From Sphingomonas sp. PP-CC-1A-547 (GTDB taxonomy: Bacteria; Pseudomonadota; Alphaproteobacteria; Sphingomonadales; Sphingomonadaceae), in assembly GCF_003610375.1 (NCBI RefSeq), contig NZ_RAPZ01000016.1, forward strand, positions 1-64,000: DNA of 64,000 nucleotides, read 5' to 3'. How positions within the stretch are numbered: position 1 is the stretch's first letter; each line of letters begins with the position of its first letter. The notes under the pieces were generated by a model. It was not told where the DNA came from, did not search any database, and saw nothing but the letters and a program-made list of their open reading frames with translations. This document shows, one piece after another, positions 13,889 to 23,388 of the stretch. The position numbers were made by a program, and so were the translations under genes.

Positions 13889-16800
13889 CTACCGTTCCTG
13901 CGGCCCCTTGCCACGCTGATCGAAAACCACCTGCTTCGAGGGGCCTTTTGCTTTTCCGTCGCCCGGGAATGGCGCAAGCGTTTGCGCTTGCTTTTCGATA
14001 GTGCTGACGTCGCCAATATGCCTCGGCCGGTTTGGCTTCGCCGTCGTCACGTCAGCAACTGACCCGGCGTGATGGGTTTCAAGCAAATCCCGCGGGGTGA
14101 TACCGGCGTTTGCCTCTGGAACCATGGCTCTCGCGGCCCGTAACGTCGGGGCATTGGCGAGGCGCTTGGCGCTGCGCAGACCGACGGCCGCTCGCATCTG
14201 TGCAGGCGGTCCGGAAGGGAAGACATCCTGATGTCGCGCCGCCATCGCCGCCCAGGCCTTTCGGGCCACCGATGAAATGACGTGCGGCGGCAAAACAGGT
14301 CGCTCGCGCTCTTGCTTGGCATGCAGTTCGCGCAACCGGCTTTGCAGTTCCTTGTCGTAACCAAGACGCATTAATGCCAGCCGTTCCGGATCTGAAAGGC
14401 CTGTCAGGTCGATCGCGTATCGACCGCCATCGAAGGTGATCGCCGCCCTTTTCCTGAATAAATGTGCCCATGCCTCTTTCAGAGACGCTTCATTACGGCT
14501 GCGCCCAGCTTCAGCCAGAATCTTTCGACGGGCGATCTTCGCTTCTTCGCGCGCCGTAGTAATCTCGACCGCCGGCCGATCTGGCAGATGGGGGCCGGGC
14601 GAGGGCGGCACGTCGTTTACAGAGCTCTCGTCAGCTAACCATATCGGCGCCTGTCCCGTTGACGATATCGTCCCCTCAAGTGTCGGTTCCGGGACGAACG
14701 GTTGAACCCTCCATTCTACGACCGGGATCATAATCGGAGACGCTGTCGTCGAGATTGTCTCGACCGGCTGCTTTTTACGGACCCTTTTCGCAATATCAGC
14801 CTGACGGCGCACACGCTCGCGCAAGAGTAACTGTTGAACAGGACGGCTACCGGCAAATTGGCGCATCAGTGTGTCGATTGCCAGCGGCGCCGACCGACCC
14901 AATCGTATCTCGTCACCCTCAATCAATATGAGAGCCGGGTCGCTCGCGTGCTTTTCAAGCCAGGCGCTCAGGCGGTTGCGTTTCTGGTCGTCGTACCGCG
15001 ACGGCGCGGTGGCAGGAGGTGCTTGTGCGCGATCCCGTGCCCGGTACTCTATCACAGGCTCATGGGCCCCATTCTGCGGCGACTGCCCTGTAGCTGCCTG
15101 AACGATGTTCCACTCGGCGTTGGCACGCGTCTGCGTTCTGGCCAGTTCACGGCGTTCGGCATCACGCTCCGCTTGTGACGGGCTATGACGTTCGACCTCG
15201 GCGAGATGATCTCGCGCCGCGGCGAGCAGATCGGCGTCACCGGCTTTCGCCTTGATCGAGCGACCGGGTTCGGTAGTCAGCGCGCGGATCACGGCGTCGG
15301 CCCGCGACCTGGCCATGGCAACGACGACGTCAGCAAGTTCAGCCTGCAACCGCCGTCGGATGAGCCGACGTTCCAGCGCCTCGTAAGCTTCGAGCGCAGT
15401 GAGCGCGTCGCGGTTTTGTGCCAGTATCGATCGGGTCAACGCGAGTTCATGGCTCAACGCCGCTTCGGCGGCGGTCGCCCGCGCCTCGCAAGCAGCGGCC
15501 TCGTCGGCGACGATCTTGCGCGCGTTGCGCGATCCGACTTCGGTGACGATCCCGCGGCGCTCCAGCCCGGCGGCTCGGTTGCCCATATGCTCAAGCGGCG
15601 TCAGCGCGACGTTGTTGTCGGCATAGGTACCGTGCAGATAACGAACGATGTCGGGCTGATCACCGACCACCTCGTTGACGATCGTAATGAAGCGGTGACG
15701 CATCATGGCCGCGATGTTCGGCTTTCCCGAGCTGTCCGTGCCGATGGCCGCATCGTACCGCACCTTGTTCTGGGCGAAGGGCCGGACGAGCTTTCCGTTG
15801 CGGCGCTCGGTATAGTCGAAATCCCACTGACCTTCCTTGTCCAGCCACCGCGCTGGCCGGTCATACCCATCGACATGGATGTGGAAGTTGCGGCGGTCGT
15901 TATGCTGATCGGGTTGGTGGATCGCGCCGACCACCATCCAGCCGTCGGCATCGAGCGTGCCGCAGAACCGCGTCAGGATCTCGTGACGATCCCTTGCCGA
16001 CAGGCCGTCAGGCAGTTCGCCGACGAAGCGATGCTGTACGCGGCCAGTGCGGCCCTGTTTCCATCTAAACAAGCCCGGGATGGCGGGAAATTCGTCGAGC
16101 CAGGCAAGGCGTTCATAGGCCTCCTGTTCCGTCACGTCGGCAACCGCGACTTCGCAATGCCTGAACGTCTTGGGCGCTTTGGCTGCCTTGCGTTCCAGTT
16201 CGTCACGCTTCTCGCGCAGGCGTCTGGTCATCGCACGCAGCCAACCCGGTGCCCTGCCCATTCGCTCGAACATTACGAAGCCCTCGACACTCGCTGTCGA
16301 CGCCATCAGCTGATGCGTTCGGGGCGAGGACTCGTAACGTTCTGCCGCTTCGAACAGGCTGCGCTGGCGTGTCAGGCCACCGGGTATGTTGCTGAAGATG
16401 GCGAGCCGGTTCTTCTCGTTTCGCAAATCCTGCTCGTCAAGCATGTCGAGCACGAGATCGTCCGCGGGGTCCTGCAGTCCGGTCTCGCGGCGGATATAGT
16501 CGATATGCGTGCCGATGCCGATCTTCGCGCCGTTGGTGACATAGTCGAAATGCGCAGCCGCCGTCATCGCCGCACCTTCGTGACCGCGACGGACGTGACC
16601 ACCGGCGCTCGTTGGCGCGTAGGTCCGGGTGATCGGTTTCATGTCGAAGTGCGGCACCCGGAAGCCGCCGGACTGGCGATCGCGGCCGGTCAGCGGACTG
16701 GCGGTGAACAAGTCGACCACGCGCTCGTGGGCCTGTGCCTTGCCACCCCGCCTGGTTGGACTGGCGGTCTGCCCGTCTGCGCCCTGAACCTGGAAGCGCG

Positions 16801-16927
16801 CGCGGCCTAACGTCGCGCCGATCGCATCGCGGTCGTCCTTCTGCTGCCGACGCAGAAGCGCCTGCACATGATGGGCGAATACCGCGCGTTCCTCGCCATT
16901 GATATCCGGGTCCGCCATGGTAAACAT
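13889..16927 (-). CDS. Large MobA/MobL-type relaxase-like protein
   Basis: A 1012-residue protein. An N-terminal region with 'GGHVRRGHEGAAMTAAAHFD' leads to a core containing 'GTLDADGWMVVGAIHQPDQ' and, at residues 347-352, 'NFHIHV' (His349, His351), the HUH metal motif of mobilisation relaxases that nick DNA at a transfer origin. A long helical, charged C-terminal half (from about residue 480) is probably a coiled-coil or DNA-binding extension. The catalytic Tyr could not be assigned securely. The start at 16927 is preferred; an ATG three codons later is possible. No coupling protein or type IV secretion gene is visible, so the element could at most be mobilised in trans. Confidence 0.72.
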   Translation of the reverse strand: MFTMADPDINGEERAVFAHHVQALLRRQQKDDRDAIGATLGRARFQVQGADGQTASPTRRGGKAQAHERVVDLFTASPLTGRDRQSGGFRVPHFDMKPITRTYAPTSAGGHVRRGHEGAAMTAAAHFDYVTNGAKIGIGTHIDYIRRETGLQDPADDLVLDMLDEQDLRNEKNRLAIFSNIPGGLTRQRSLFEAAERYESSPRTHQLMASTASVEGFVMFERMGRAPGWLRAMTRRLREKRDELERKAAKAPKTFRHCEVAVADVTEQEAYERLAWLDEFPAIPGLFRWKQGRTGRVQHRFVGELPDGLSARDRHEILTRFCGTLDADGWMVVGAIHQPDQHNDRRNFHIHVDGYDRPARWLDKEGQWDFDYTERRNGKLVRPFAQNKVRYDAAIGTDSSGKPNIAAMMRHRFITIVNEVVGDQPDIVRYLHGTYADNNVALTPLEHMGNRAAGLERRGIVTEVGSRNARKIVADEAAACEARATAAEAALSHELALTRSILAQNRDALTALEAYEALERRLIRRRLQAELADVVVAMARSRADAVIRALTTEPGRSIKAKAGDADLLAAARDHLAEVERHSPSQAERDAERRELARTQTRANAEWNIVQAATGQSPQNGAHEPVIEYRARDRAQAPPATAPSRYDDQKRNRLSAWLEKHASDPALILIEGDEIRLGRSAPLAIDTLMRQFAGSRPVQQLLLRERVRRQADIAKRVRKKQPVETISTTASPIMIPVVEWRVQPFVPEPTLEGTISSTGQAPIWLADESSVNDVPPSPGPHLPDRPAVEITTAREEAKIARRKILAEAGRSRNEASLKEAWAHLFRKRAAITFDGGRYAIDLTGLSDPERLALMRLGYDKELQSRLRELHAKQERERPVLPPHVISSVARKAWAAMAARHQDVFPSGPPAQMRAAVGLRSAKRLANAPTLRAARAMVPEANAGITPRDLLETHHAGSVADVTTAKPNRPRHIGDVSTIEKQAQTLAPFPGDGKAKGPSKQVVFDQRGKGPQER

Positions 16928-17200
16928 TGTCCCGGACCGGCCTCAAAAGGGCAATACCCCCGACGAACAGTCGTCTTCGCCTTCCGGAATGCCGTCAGGC
17001 TGGAGGACACCGCCGGCAGCCCGAATTGAGGGCTTCGGCGGCGCACGGCAGATTGGGACCCGCCAATCTGCATTGTTGCGCCTGAACCTTCTACCCTGCG
17101 GACTTCTCCTTCTCGCCCGGGCTCTTTCTGGCTTTCCTGCTTTCCTCTTTCATGGTCGCGAAGCGGCCGTCCCCCTGTTTTCGAGCGGTTCGCCAAGGCT

Positions 17201-17734
17201 TCACGATCCGCAGATGAGCGACCCGTGCAGGCGGCTCGTCGTACCTGCGCGGCTGACGATCAGCAGCGCGCCGGTGGTGACGGTCTCGTAGCCCATTGCC
17301 TTGATGCGGGCGCTATCGACGACCCGGATCGTCAGGTCGCCGGACTGCCAGGCATCGTAGGTGAACGGGAATAGATCCCGTGCGCCTTGGCGCGGTTTGA
17401 GGATGACGACGCGACCGTTGACCCTGGTCATCGCCTTGCCGCCGGCTGCGACGAAGTGGATCGGACCGCCTTGGCGCGGCGACCAGTAGCAGCCGGTCCC
17501 GTCAAGGCCGGCAGCGCGCCAGTCGGTCATCGTGGTCGCCTGCAGCGCTACCGGCCGACGTGCCGCGTTCAGGCCGGCACCGGTAGTCGGCAGCGCCACT
17601 GGCCGAGGTGCAGCGTTCGCGCCAGCACCGGTAATGCGCTCCGCCTCCAGCCGAGGTGCAGCGTCCGCGGTAGCGACGACCGCTGGCACCGCCAGGCATG
17701 CCGCGATGATCCGCCGCGCCAACCGACCGCTCAT
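17201..17734 (-). CDS. Exported protein with internal repeats
   Basis: A 177-residue protein with a signal peptide ('RRIIAACLAVPAVVATADA') followed by two imperfect copies of a roughly 18-residue unit ('ITGAGANAAPRPVALPT' and 'TTGAGLNAARRPVALQAT') and a domain with 'WRAAGLDGTGCYWSPRQGG'. Function unknown. Its ATG overlaps the stop of the membrane-protein gene upstream (ATGA, 17731-17734), so the two are coupled. Confidence 0.7.
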   Translation of the reverse strand: MSGRLARRIIAACLAVPAVVATADAAPRLEAERITGAGANAAPRPVALPTTGAGLNAARRPVALQATTMTDWRAAGLDGTGCYWSPRQGGPIHFVAAGGKAMTRVNGRVVILKPRQGARDLFPFTYDAWQSGDLTIRVVDSARIKAMGYETVTTGALLIVSRAGTTSRLHGSLICGS

Positions 17735-18186
17735 GTGCCTACCGCGATGAAGCTGCGGTCACCCATGATCCGGTGCGACCGGGCGACCTGCGCGCCGAGC
17801 GCCCGCTGCACCAGCCAGAACAGCGCGGCGGTCGCCGCCTGCGGCCACTCCGTGCTCAGCCACCTGTCGATACGGAAGCCGGCTGCGGCGAGGCCGATGA
17901 TGAAGGCGAGACCCGCCCACCACATCGAGAGCCGCGCAGAGAGGTACACGCCGTCGACGATCCACAGCCGCAACCGCGACGCCGCCGGATGCCAGATCGC
18001 CCAACCGAACATGCCGAGCGGTGCCGCGGCCGCAGCGCCGTACGCCAGCCCGGGATCGAGGTTCGCCGCCACCGGGCGGTAGGCGAGGAACCCGACCCCA
18101 CCCAGCAGCAGCGCGGCACCGGCCGCGCGGAACACCCCGATCCGGCCGAGCACGTCGCCCAGGATCATACCGAAGAGGTAGGCCAT
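17731..18186 (-). CDS. Integral membrane protein, function unknown
   Basis: A 151-residue protein with about four membrane segments, for example 'GAALLLGGVGFLAYRPVA', 'GLAYGAAAAAPLGMFGWAIW' and 'WWAGLAFIIGLAAAGF'. GAGGAGA precedes the ATG. It is coupled to the exported repeat protein and lies 12 bases after the lipoprotein gene's stop, so the three form an operon. No family recognised. Confidence 0.68.
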   Translation of the reverse strand: MAYLFGMILGDVLGRIGVFRAAGAALLLGGVGFLAYRPVAANLDPGLAYGAAAAAPLGMFGWAIWHPAASRLRLWIVDGVYLSARLSMWWAGLAFIIGLAAAGFRIDRWLSTEWPQAATAALFWLVQRALGAQVARSHRIMGDRSFIAVGT

Positions 18187-18198
18187 CCGCCGTTCTCC

Positions 18199-18831
18199 TC
18201 AGAACGACTTGCCGACGCTGCCGACCCTGGCGGTCACCGCCCGGTCGATCACCGCGCGCGCCTCGCTGGCCGCGGCAGCGGCGGGCATCAACGTCAGGTG
18301 CATGCCCGTGCTGTCCACCTCGAGCGACAGGGTTTCACCGTCCTTGCCGCGGGGCGCGATCAATACGGCCTGACGGGGCCCATAGATCGACGGACCGTAG
18401 CGCCCGATCACCTCGGTGCGGATCTGGGCGTAGGTACGGCCCGCTTGCGGTGCGCGGTACTGGACCAGCCCGACCCGACCGCCATCCGGTGTCGGGTCGA
18501 TGTTGAACGAGAGGGTCTCTTCGCCCTTGGTGGCGCTGTAGCTGTAGACGCCGGTCCGTTTCGAGGTGGCGGGCAGTTTCTGCAGGCGTTGCGCGACCGC
18601 CTGCTCGACCGTTTCCGCCCAGCTGTCGCCGGGATTGGCGCGAACCGCCCAGCCGCCCTGCTTGACGAGCGCCAGCGCGTCGGTGGTCTTCATGCCCGGG
18701 CGGATGCCGGCGATGTCGAGCGGCTTTGTCGTGGCCGCAGCCGTCTTCGCCTGCGCATCCTCGCTCGCCACGGTCGCAGAGCCGCATGCCGCGAGCAGCA
18801 TCATCGTGGGAATCGCCATCGTCCTGATCAT
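18199..18831 (-). CDS. Lipoprotein, function unknown
   Basis: A 210-residue protein with a lipoprotein signal (MIRTMAIPTMMLLAAC, lipobox LAAC). The mature part has a basal 'DIAGIRPGMKTTDALALVKQ' segment, typical of small periplasmic proteins with a repeated 'GI+PGM' start, and a beta-rich remainder ('VGLVQYRAPQAGRTYAQI'). The ATG at 18831 follows AAGGACA; an upstream in-frame ATG is less well supported. It heads the operon with the membrane and exported proteins. Confidence 0.72.
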   Translation of the reverse strand: MIRTMAIPTMMLLAACGSATVASEDAQAKTAAATTKPLDIAGIRPGMKTTDALALVKQGGWAVRANPGDSWAETVEQAVAQRLQKLPATSKRTGVYSYSATKGEETLSFNIDPTPDGGRVGLVQYRAPQAGRTYAQIRTEVIGRYGPSIYGPRQAVLIAPRGKDGETLSLEVDSTGMHLTLMPAAAAASEARAVIDRAVTARVGSVGKSF

Positions 18832-18973
18832 CTTGCATTGTCCTTTGTTGCTGACGCGCGACATCGTTCGCCGGGAAGCCGTCCCGGCGTCGCAGGTCCT
18901 GGTCGTGATCGGCTTGGCCGTGCTCGGCGCAGGCGTCAGCCGGCGGGCGGTGCGCGGGCGGCGCGATGACAGC

Positions 18974-21250
18974 TCACCTGAGCACCAGCGTCATGAACCC
19001 GGCCGTATCGGTGGCGCCCGCGACGTGTCCGGCGTCGAACGCGCGGGCGACGCCCAGGCGCAGCGACGAGGTCGGCGACAGCGCGGCCGACCAGCCAAGT
19101 TCGATATCCAGCTCGCGTGCCGATGGCGCCAGATCGACCGAGGCGGTGCGCGTCGCCAGCGTGCCCGTCATCAGGTTATAGGCGACCGGCATCAGCATCG
19201 TCGCACGCGCGCGCTCGACCCGCAGCGGCGAGGACAGGCCGAATGTCGCGATACCGCCCAGCAGGCCGCGGGCGCCCTCGAACGCAAACGCGGTGCCGAG
19301 CACCGGCTGCGCGAAGCGCATCAGGTCGGATCCTCCGCGTACCCGCGTCGTGGCGGCGCTCGCTCGCGCCGACCATGCGACGCCGGCCAGCGTCCGGCGC
19401 ATCGTCAGCGTCGCCATCGTCGTCGCGGCACTGGTCAGCCCGAACGCGGGGCCGGCGTTCATGCCGAGGATGCGGCCGCGCTCGCTGAGGTCGGCCAGTT
19501 CCACTCCGACCCCCAGTGGCGTCGCCAGTGCAAGCGTGCGCTGCGCCGTGCGACGATCGCGCGATGTGCCGGAGGCAAACGACGCGGACCAGCCGGCGCC
19601 GGTCCAGGCGGACGACATCCCGACCGGCGTCGCGCCGATCCCGCGGAGCGGCGATCCGGCGAGACTGCTGCCCTGACCAATCGCGACGTTCGCCCCGAAC
19701 GTGACGGTCTGCCCACGCGCCGGCGAGAAGGATGCAACCGCCGGCCGGTTCGAGCGTGCACCTTGCAGATACCCGGTCGTCGTCACGGGCGAGGCGAAGC
19801 CGAAGCGCGCGTCGCTGGCGCCTGCCGTCATCCAGGGCGGATCGATCGGCGTCAGCATCGCACCCGCCAGCAGTCCGGAGCCCTGCGCGCGGATGCCGGA
19901 CGCGCCCGTCATGCGGAAGTCGCGCCCATAGCGGTCGAGCACCGTCATGCTGCCGACCTTGTCGTTCAGCGCTGCAGCGCCAGCCGCCCCGCCGAACGGC
20001 GCCGACAGCGTCAGCGACGCATAGCGCGCTAGCACGGCCTGCGCGGCGGTGAACGACGCGGCGGGGGCCTGCGCCTGCATCGCCTTTTCGACGTTGAGCA
20101 GGCCGGCCCCGAACTTGTCGTCGACCCCGGCTGCACCGAGGTCGGTGGCGGTGTCGAGCAGGATGCGGCTGATTTCCCTGCCGCCCAGTTGCGGCCAATA
20201 TTGCTTCAGGAGTGCAGCCGCCCCGGCGATCGCGGGCGCTGCGAAGCTGTTGCCGGTGATGGTGACCGCTTCACCATCCTTGCCGACCGTCTGGACATCG
20301 ACCGCAACGACGGCGAGCATCCGGTCCGCCAGCGGCCCAGGCAGCCCGTTGCCGGATGGAGCCTGCAGGGACTTGTCGACGCGGATACCGAACAGGAACC
20401 AGTCCTTGTTCGCCAGATCCGTACCGACAAGGTTCTGCGAGATCTGCCCGGTGAAGCTGTTCTCGTCGACGAAGTTGGAGACGGACTGGACGAACAACCG
20501 GTTCTGCGTGCGCACCAGATCCATCGCCGTGCGCTGGTCGACCGCGAATTGACCGGCGGACGTGCCGTTCAGGCTCATCGAGATGACGAAGGCCCCCTTG
20601 GTCACGGCATGGGTGATGGCCTGCGCGATCAGTGCCGGGTTCGGCCCTTCGCTCTCGGGCACCGGCCCCGAGGTCGGGCTGACGTTCGACAGGTTTGGCC
20701 CTGAGATCTTGAGCGCGAGCAGCGTCGCGTCGGGTGCGACGCCCTGCATGCCGCGACCGTCGCGCGCGGCAAGCGCGATCGCAGCCGTCTGCGTGCCGTG
20801 GCCCTGGATGTCCTTCAGGTCGTAGCGGACGGTCTCGCTGACGCAGGTCGCGCAGCGGGCGATCTTCTGGTCGAAGCTGGTGCTGTCGGCCGAGATGCGC
20901 CCTGCGAACTCGGCCCCACTCGTATCGATGCCGGTATCGATGACCGCGATCGTCACGCCCTTGCCGGTTATGCCCCGGTCATACGCATAGGCGGCCTTCA
21001 TGGCTGCGGCGCTTGCCGAGGCTTTGTACTCGGCGCTGTCTGCGGCGGTCGGCGTTGGCGTCGGAGTGGGCGCGGGGGAGGGTGTCGGCGCTGGGGCGGG
21101 CGTTGGCGTCGGCGTTCCAGGTGGCGGCCCGTTGCTGCCGGACGAATTGACACCGCCGCCGCCACCGCAGGCGGCCAGCAACATCGGTGCCGTTACGACC
21201 GCGATAGTCTTGATGATGGTGAGCCGTTTGCTACGGCCATTGTCGCACAT
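18974..21250 (-). CDS. S8 (subtilisin-type) serine protease, surface lipoprotein/autotransporter-like
   Basis: A 758-residue protease. A lipobox LAAC (Cys28) is followed by a Pro/Thr/Ala-rich linker (about residues 41-69) and an S8 catalytic domain with Asp105 ('AVIDTGID'), His151 ('IQGHGTQTA') and Ser335 ('TGNSFAAPAIAG'). From about residue 440 the sequence becomes beta-rich and ends '...FMTLVLR', as in sphingomonad S8 proteases with a C-terminal autotransporter-like barrel. Combining a lipobox with a barrel is unusual. The start at 21250 has a weak G-rich site. A hairpin-rich leader lies directly upstream. Confidence 0.85.
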   Translation of the reverse strand: MCDNGRSKRLTIIKTIAVVTAPMLLAACGGGGGVNSSGSNGPPPGTPTPTPAPAPTPSPAPTPTPTPTAADSAEYKASASAAAMKAAYAYDRGITGKGVTIAVIDTGIDTSGAEFAGRISADSTSFDQKIARCATCVSETVRYDLKDIQGHGTQTAAIALAARDGRGMQGVAPDATLLALKISGPNLSNVSPTSGPVPESEGPNPALIAQAITHAVTKGAFVISMSLNGTSAGQFAVDQRTAMDLVRTQNRLFVQSVSNFVDENSFTGQISQNLVGTDLANKDWFLFGIRVDKSLQAPSGNGLPGPLADRMLAVVAVDVQTVGKDGEAVTITGNSFAAPAIAGAAALLKQYWPQLGGREISRILLDTATDLGAAGVDDKFGAGLLNVEKAMQAQAPAASFTAAQAVLARYASLTLSAPFGGAAGAAALNDKVGSMTVLDRYGRDFRMTGASGIRAQGSGLLAGAMLTPIDPPWMTAGASDARFGFASPVTTTGYLQGARSNRPAVASFSPARGQTVTFGANVAIGQGSSLAGSPLRGIGATPVGMSSAWTGAGWSASFASGTSRDRRTAQRTLALATPLGVGVELADLSERGRILGMNAGPAFGLTSAATTMATLTMRRTLAGVAWSARASAATTRVRGGSDLMRFAQPVLGTAFAFEGARGLLGGIATFGLSSPLRVERARATMLMPVAYNLMTGTLATRTASVDLAPSARELDIELGWSAALSPTSSLRLGVARAFDAGHVAGATDTAGFMTLVLR

Positions 21251-21301
21251 ACCCACACCGAACCCCCGTTCGTGTCGGTACCGGTCGGCTAACCCAGCCG
21301 G

Positions 21302-21473
21302 CGGCACCGCCCCAAAAAGTTACGAGGCGGTGCCGGCCCGTGAGCCGGAAGTTGATAACTCGCTCTTAGACGAGCGCGGACGCCTTTAGGCCCGGAGGCC
21401 CTGGACATACGCGTCCGCCTCCCGGCCGAAACTGGTTCGGGCCGGGCGTTCGGCAACTAAGAGCGAGGTTATC
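21302..21473. other. Hairpin-rich noncoding region
   Basis: Within the 540-base gap 21251-21789 there is a perfect 10-bp stem CGGCACCGCC/GGCGGTGCCG (21302-21311, 21326-21335), then a 16-bp inverted repeat GATAACTCGCTCTTAG (21354-21369) matched at 21457-21473 with one extra base. Nested inside are GCGGACGC/GCGTCCGC (21376-21383, 21411-21418) and CCCGGCC/GGCCGGG near 21421-21446. It is upstream of both the minus-strand protease and the plus-strand orphan. The rest of the gap, 21474-21789, shows nothing clear. Confidence 0.6.
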
Positions 21474-21789
21474 ACGCCTCGGTCCGCCTGCTGGCGAACG
21501 CTACGGCTGTACGCCGAGCGGGTTAACAATCTCAAGCGCTCATCGTCCGGCCAGCGCCTACTTCGTGCGATTGGGTATTGGCCGGTCTGCTCGTCCAGGC
21601 GCGGCAACGCCCGCGCGTGATGCGATCCGACAAGGACCCGAGTCGCCCGAAAGGCCGGGGCACGATCGAAGGACGCGCTCAAAATCGCCTTGTTCCCGAA
21701 GTCGTGATCCTCCGACCTTCGCAACACGGCATAAAATCGTAAGCAAGATTATGCTTCATGTGATGCGAAGCGGGGAAGGCGGGTTGAGC

Positions 21790-23235
21790 ATGGCGGCGGA
21801 GAAGAACCTCGTCCGGTTACTATCGGTCAATTTCGTGCGCCTTGCGCGTGAGGTCTTGGTCGCGCTCGCAAAGACCGGGTTCGATATTGACCAGACGGTC
21901 GGTCAGCTGCGGGACAGTATTTTCGGCAACGACCTGACGCCCGAACAGATGCGGACGCTGCTGTTCGGGCCAAAGGGATGGGACGATCTGCAAATGGCCG
22001 TGCTGACGGCCCGTTACCTCGAGCTGCCCGCCGATCGTCTGCCCGAGACACGCGAGGATCTCGAAGCCTTGTGTCGATGGCTGATGGCACGCGAGGGCAA
22101 CGAGACGCTGATCGACACCTGTGTACGCGGTTGGGCGGGCGGGGACACGCCGCTCAATGCCCTGACGGGGTTTGTCGACGAGCTATGGGCTGCCCGGCGT
22201 ACGGATCCCAAATTCTTTGCCGCGGCCGTACGCGGCCAGCATGCGCTTGCGTTGGCGATGATCGCGGAACGCCGGGTGTCGCCGGTGCTCGACGATGAGG
22301 GCGCGATCCGCATTCTGACCCGAATGGCGCTGATCTGGGCGGCGTTCGACTGCCAGGCGACCGCTGCGCGCGCTCGGCGGACGATGACGAATCCCATGGG
22401 CTGGCTGGTCAACGGCGCCGCCGCGCGGATGCGGGCATCGACGCTGGTTTCGGTGTTTCGACCGATCGATCGCGCGCTGCGTCAGTTCGTCGACGCCTAC
22501 CGTACCAGTGGGGATGGGGGGGGCGCACAAACCAGGCCGAAAAGCCGTCTTTCCGCGGTTCAGGATATTCGTGCGAGAGCGGCAGATCAGGCCAGCCATT
22601 TTCACGCGACCGATGGGCCGTTTGCGCTCGATACCGTGGTCCGGGAAGCTCGCGTTCGCAGCAGTCAAACCGCCAACCCGTTTCTCGAACAGGTTCGGCA
22701 GGACAAGACGGACGGCGCCTTCGGCAATAAGCAGATGAGCCAGTTCTGGTATGCCGACCTGCTGCCGCTTCATATCGTCGGATTGGCGGCGATGCGATTG
22801 GCGCAGATGGAACAGCAGCTTGAGACGTTGCTGCGCGGTGCCATAGCGCACGCCCGGAAGGCTGATGCCCAGCCGCAAGTATCGGTGCCGGACTTTCATG
22901 ACTGCACCCTGCGGCCGAGCTGGAAGGGGCGTTCTCGTGCCTTGGTGGACGCGCTTCGTAGCGCGGTCCTTCAGGACGCCGACCACTATTCCGTTCGGAA
23001 ATCGCGTGCTCGCGCTTCTGGCGCAGGGGAGACATCGGAACACCCCGGGCATGATGATCAGTTCATCGATGCCGTTTCTTTGTTTCTGACCAAGGCGGGC
23101 CGGTCCGGGCCGGTTGATGACACGCCGGCCTGGATGATGCGGCGCCGGGTGTTCGAACACCTTGATGTGGCGGTCGGTAAGCGGTTCGTCGCGGTACCGG
23201 AAACGCTCGGGTCTGGCTGCATAGCTCAGCAGTGA
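21790..23235 (+). CDS. Orphan cytoplasmic protein, function unknown
   Basis: A 481-residue protein from the proposed ATG at 21790 (MAAEKNLVRLLSVNFVRLAR), preceded by GGAAGG; an ATG at 21751 is an alternative. It is helical, with 'DDLQMAVLTARYLELPADRL', 'TNPMGWLVNGAAARMRAS' and a central disordered stretch encoded around a run of eight G (22516-22523). No family was recognised. The opposite-strand frame (22183-23160) has far less protein-like composition. It is convergent with mucR, with a strong stem between. Confidence 0.7.
   Translation: MAAEKNLVRLLSVNFVRLAREVLVALAKTGFDIDQTVGQLRDSIFGNDLTPEQMRTLLFGPKGWDDLQMAVLTARYLELPADRLPETREDLEALCRWLMAREGNETLIDTCVRGWAGGDTPLNALTGFVDELWAARRTDPKFFAAAVRGQHALALAMIAERRVSPVLDDEGAIRILTRMALIWAAFDCQATAARARRTMTNPMGWLVNGAAARMRASTLVSVFRPIDRALRQFVDAYRTSGDGGGAQTRPKSRLSAVQDIRARAADQASHFHATDGPFALDTVVREARVRSSQTANPFLEQVRQDKTDGAFGNKQMSQFWYADLLPLHIVGLAAMRLAQMEQQLETLLRGAIAHARKADAQPQVSVPDFHDCTLRPSWKGRSRALVDALRSAVLQDADHYSVRKSRARASGAGETSEHPGHDDQFIDAVSLFLTKAGRSGPVDDTPAWMMRRRVFEHLDVAVGKRFVAVPETLGSGCIAQQ
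22516..22523 (+). repeat. Run of eight G inside the orphan gene
   Basis: Eight consecutive G bases inside the coding region encode part of an Asp-Gly-Gly-Gly linker. A one-base slip would abolish the second half of the protein, so the tract is a possible phase switch or error point. Confidence 0.6.
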
Positions 23236-23388
23236 TTCGCCGTTTTGCCCTGTTCAAAGAGCTAATATGGGAAAGACCCGATGGGGGACGGGTTCTGAGA
23301 CAATTCGCGTCATCGCACGGCAAGGTCACGATATAGATATCAACGTTGATTGGCACTGTTCGGTCAGCGGTAAAGGGTACGTAGTCAT

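Noticed and set aside
15185..16810. Long plus-strand frame of 541 codons
   Set aside because: It lies fully inside the minus-strand relaxase-like gene and lacks a ribosome site and any family pattern; a high-GC shadow frame.
18566..20032. Plus-strand frame of 488 codons
   Set aside because: Antisense to the S8 protease and lipoprotein genes, which have conserved motifs.
22183..23160. Minus-strand frame of 325 codons opposite the orphan gene
   Set aside because: Arg/His/Pro-rich composition without helix or strand pattern, whereas the plus-strand frame looks like a real protein and has a ribosome site.
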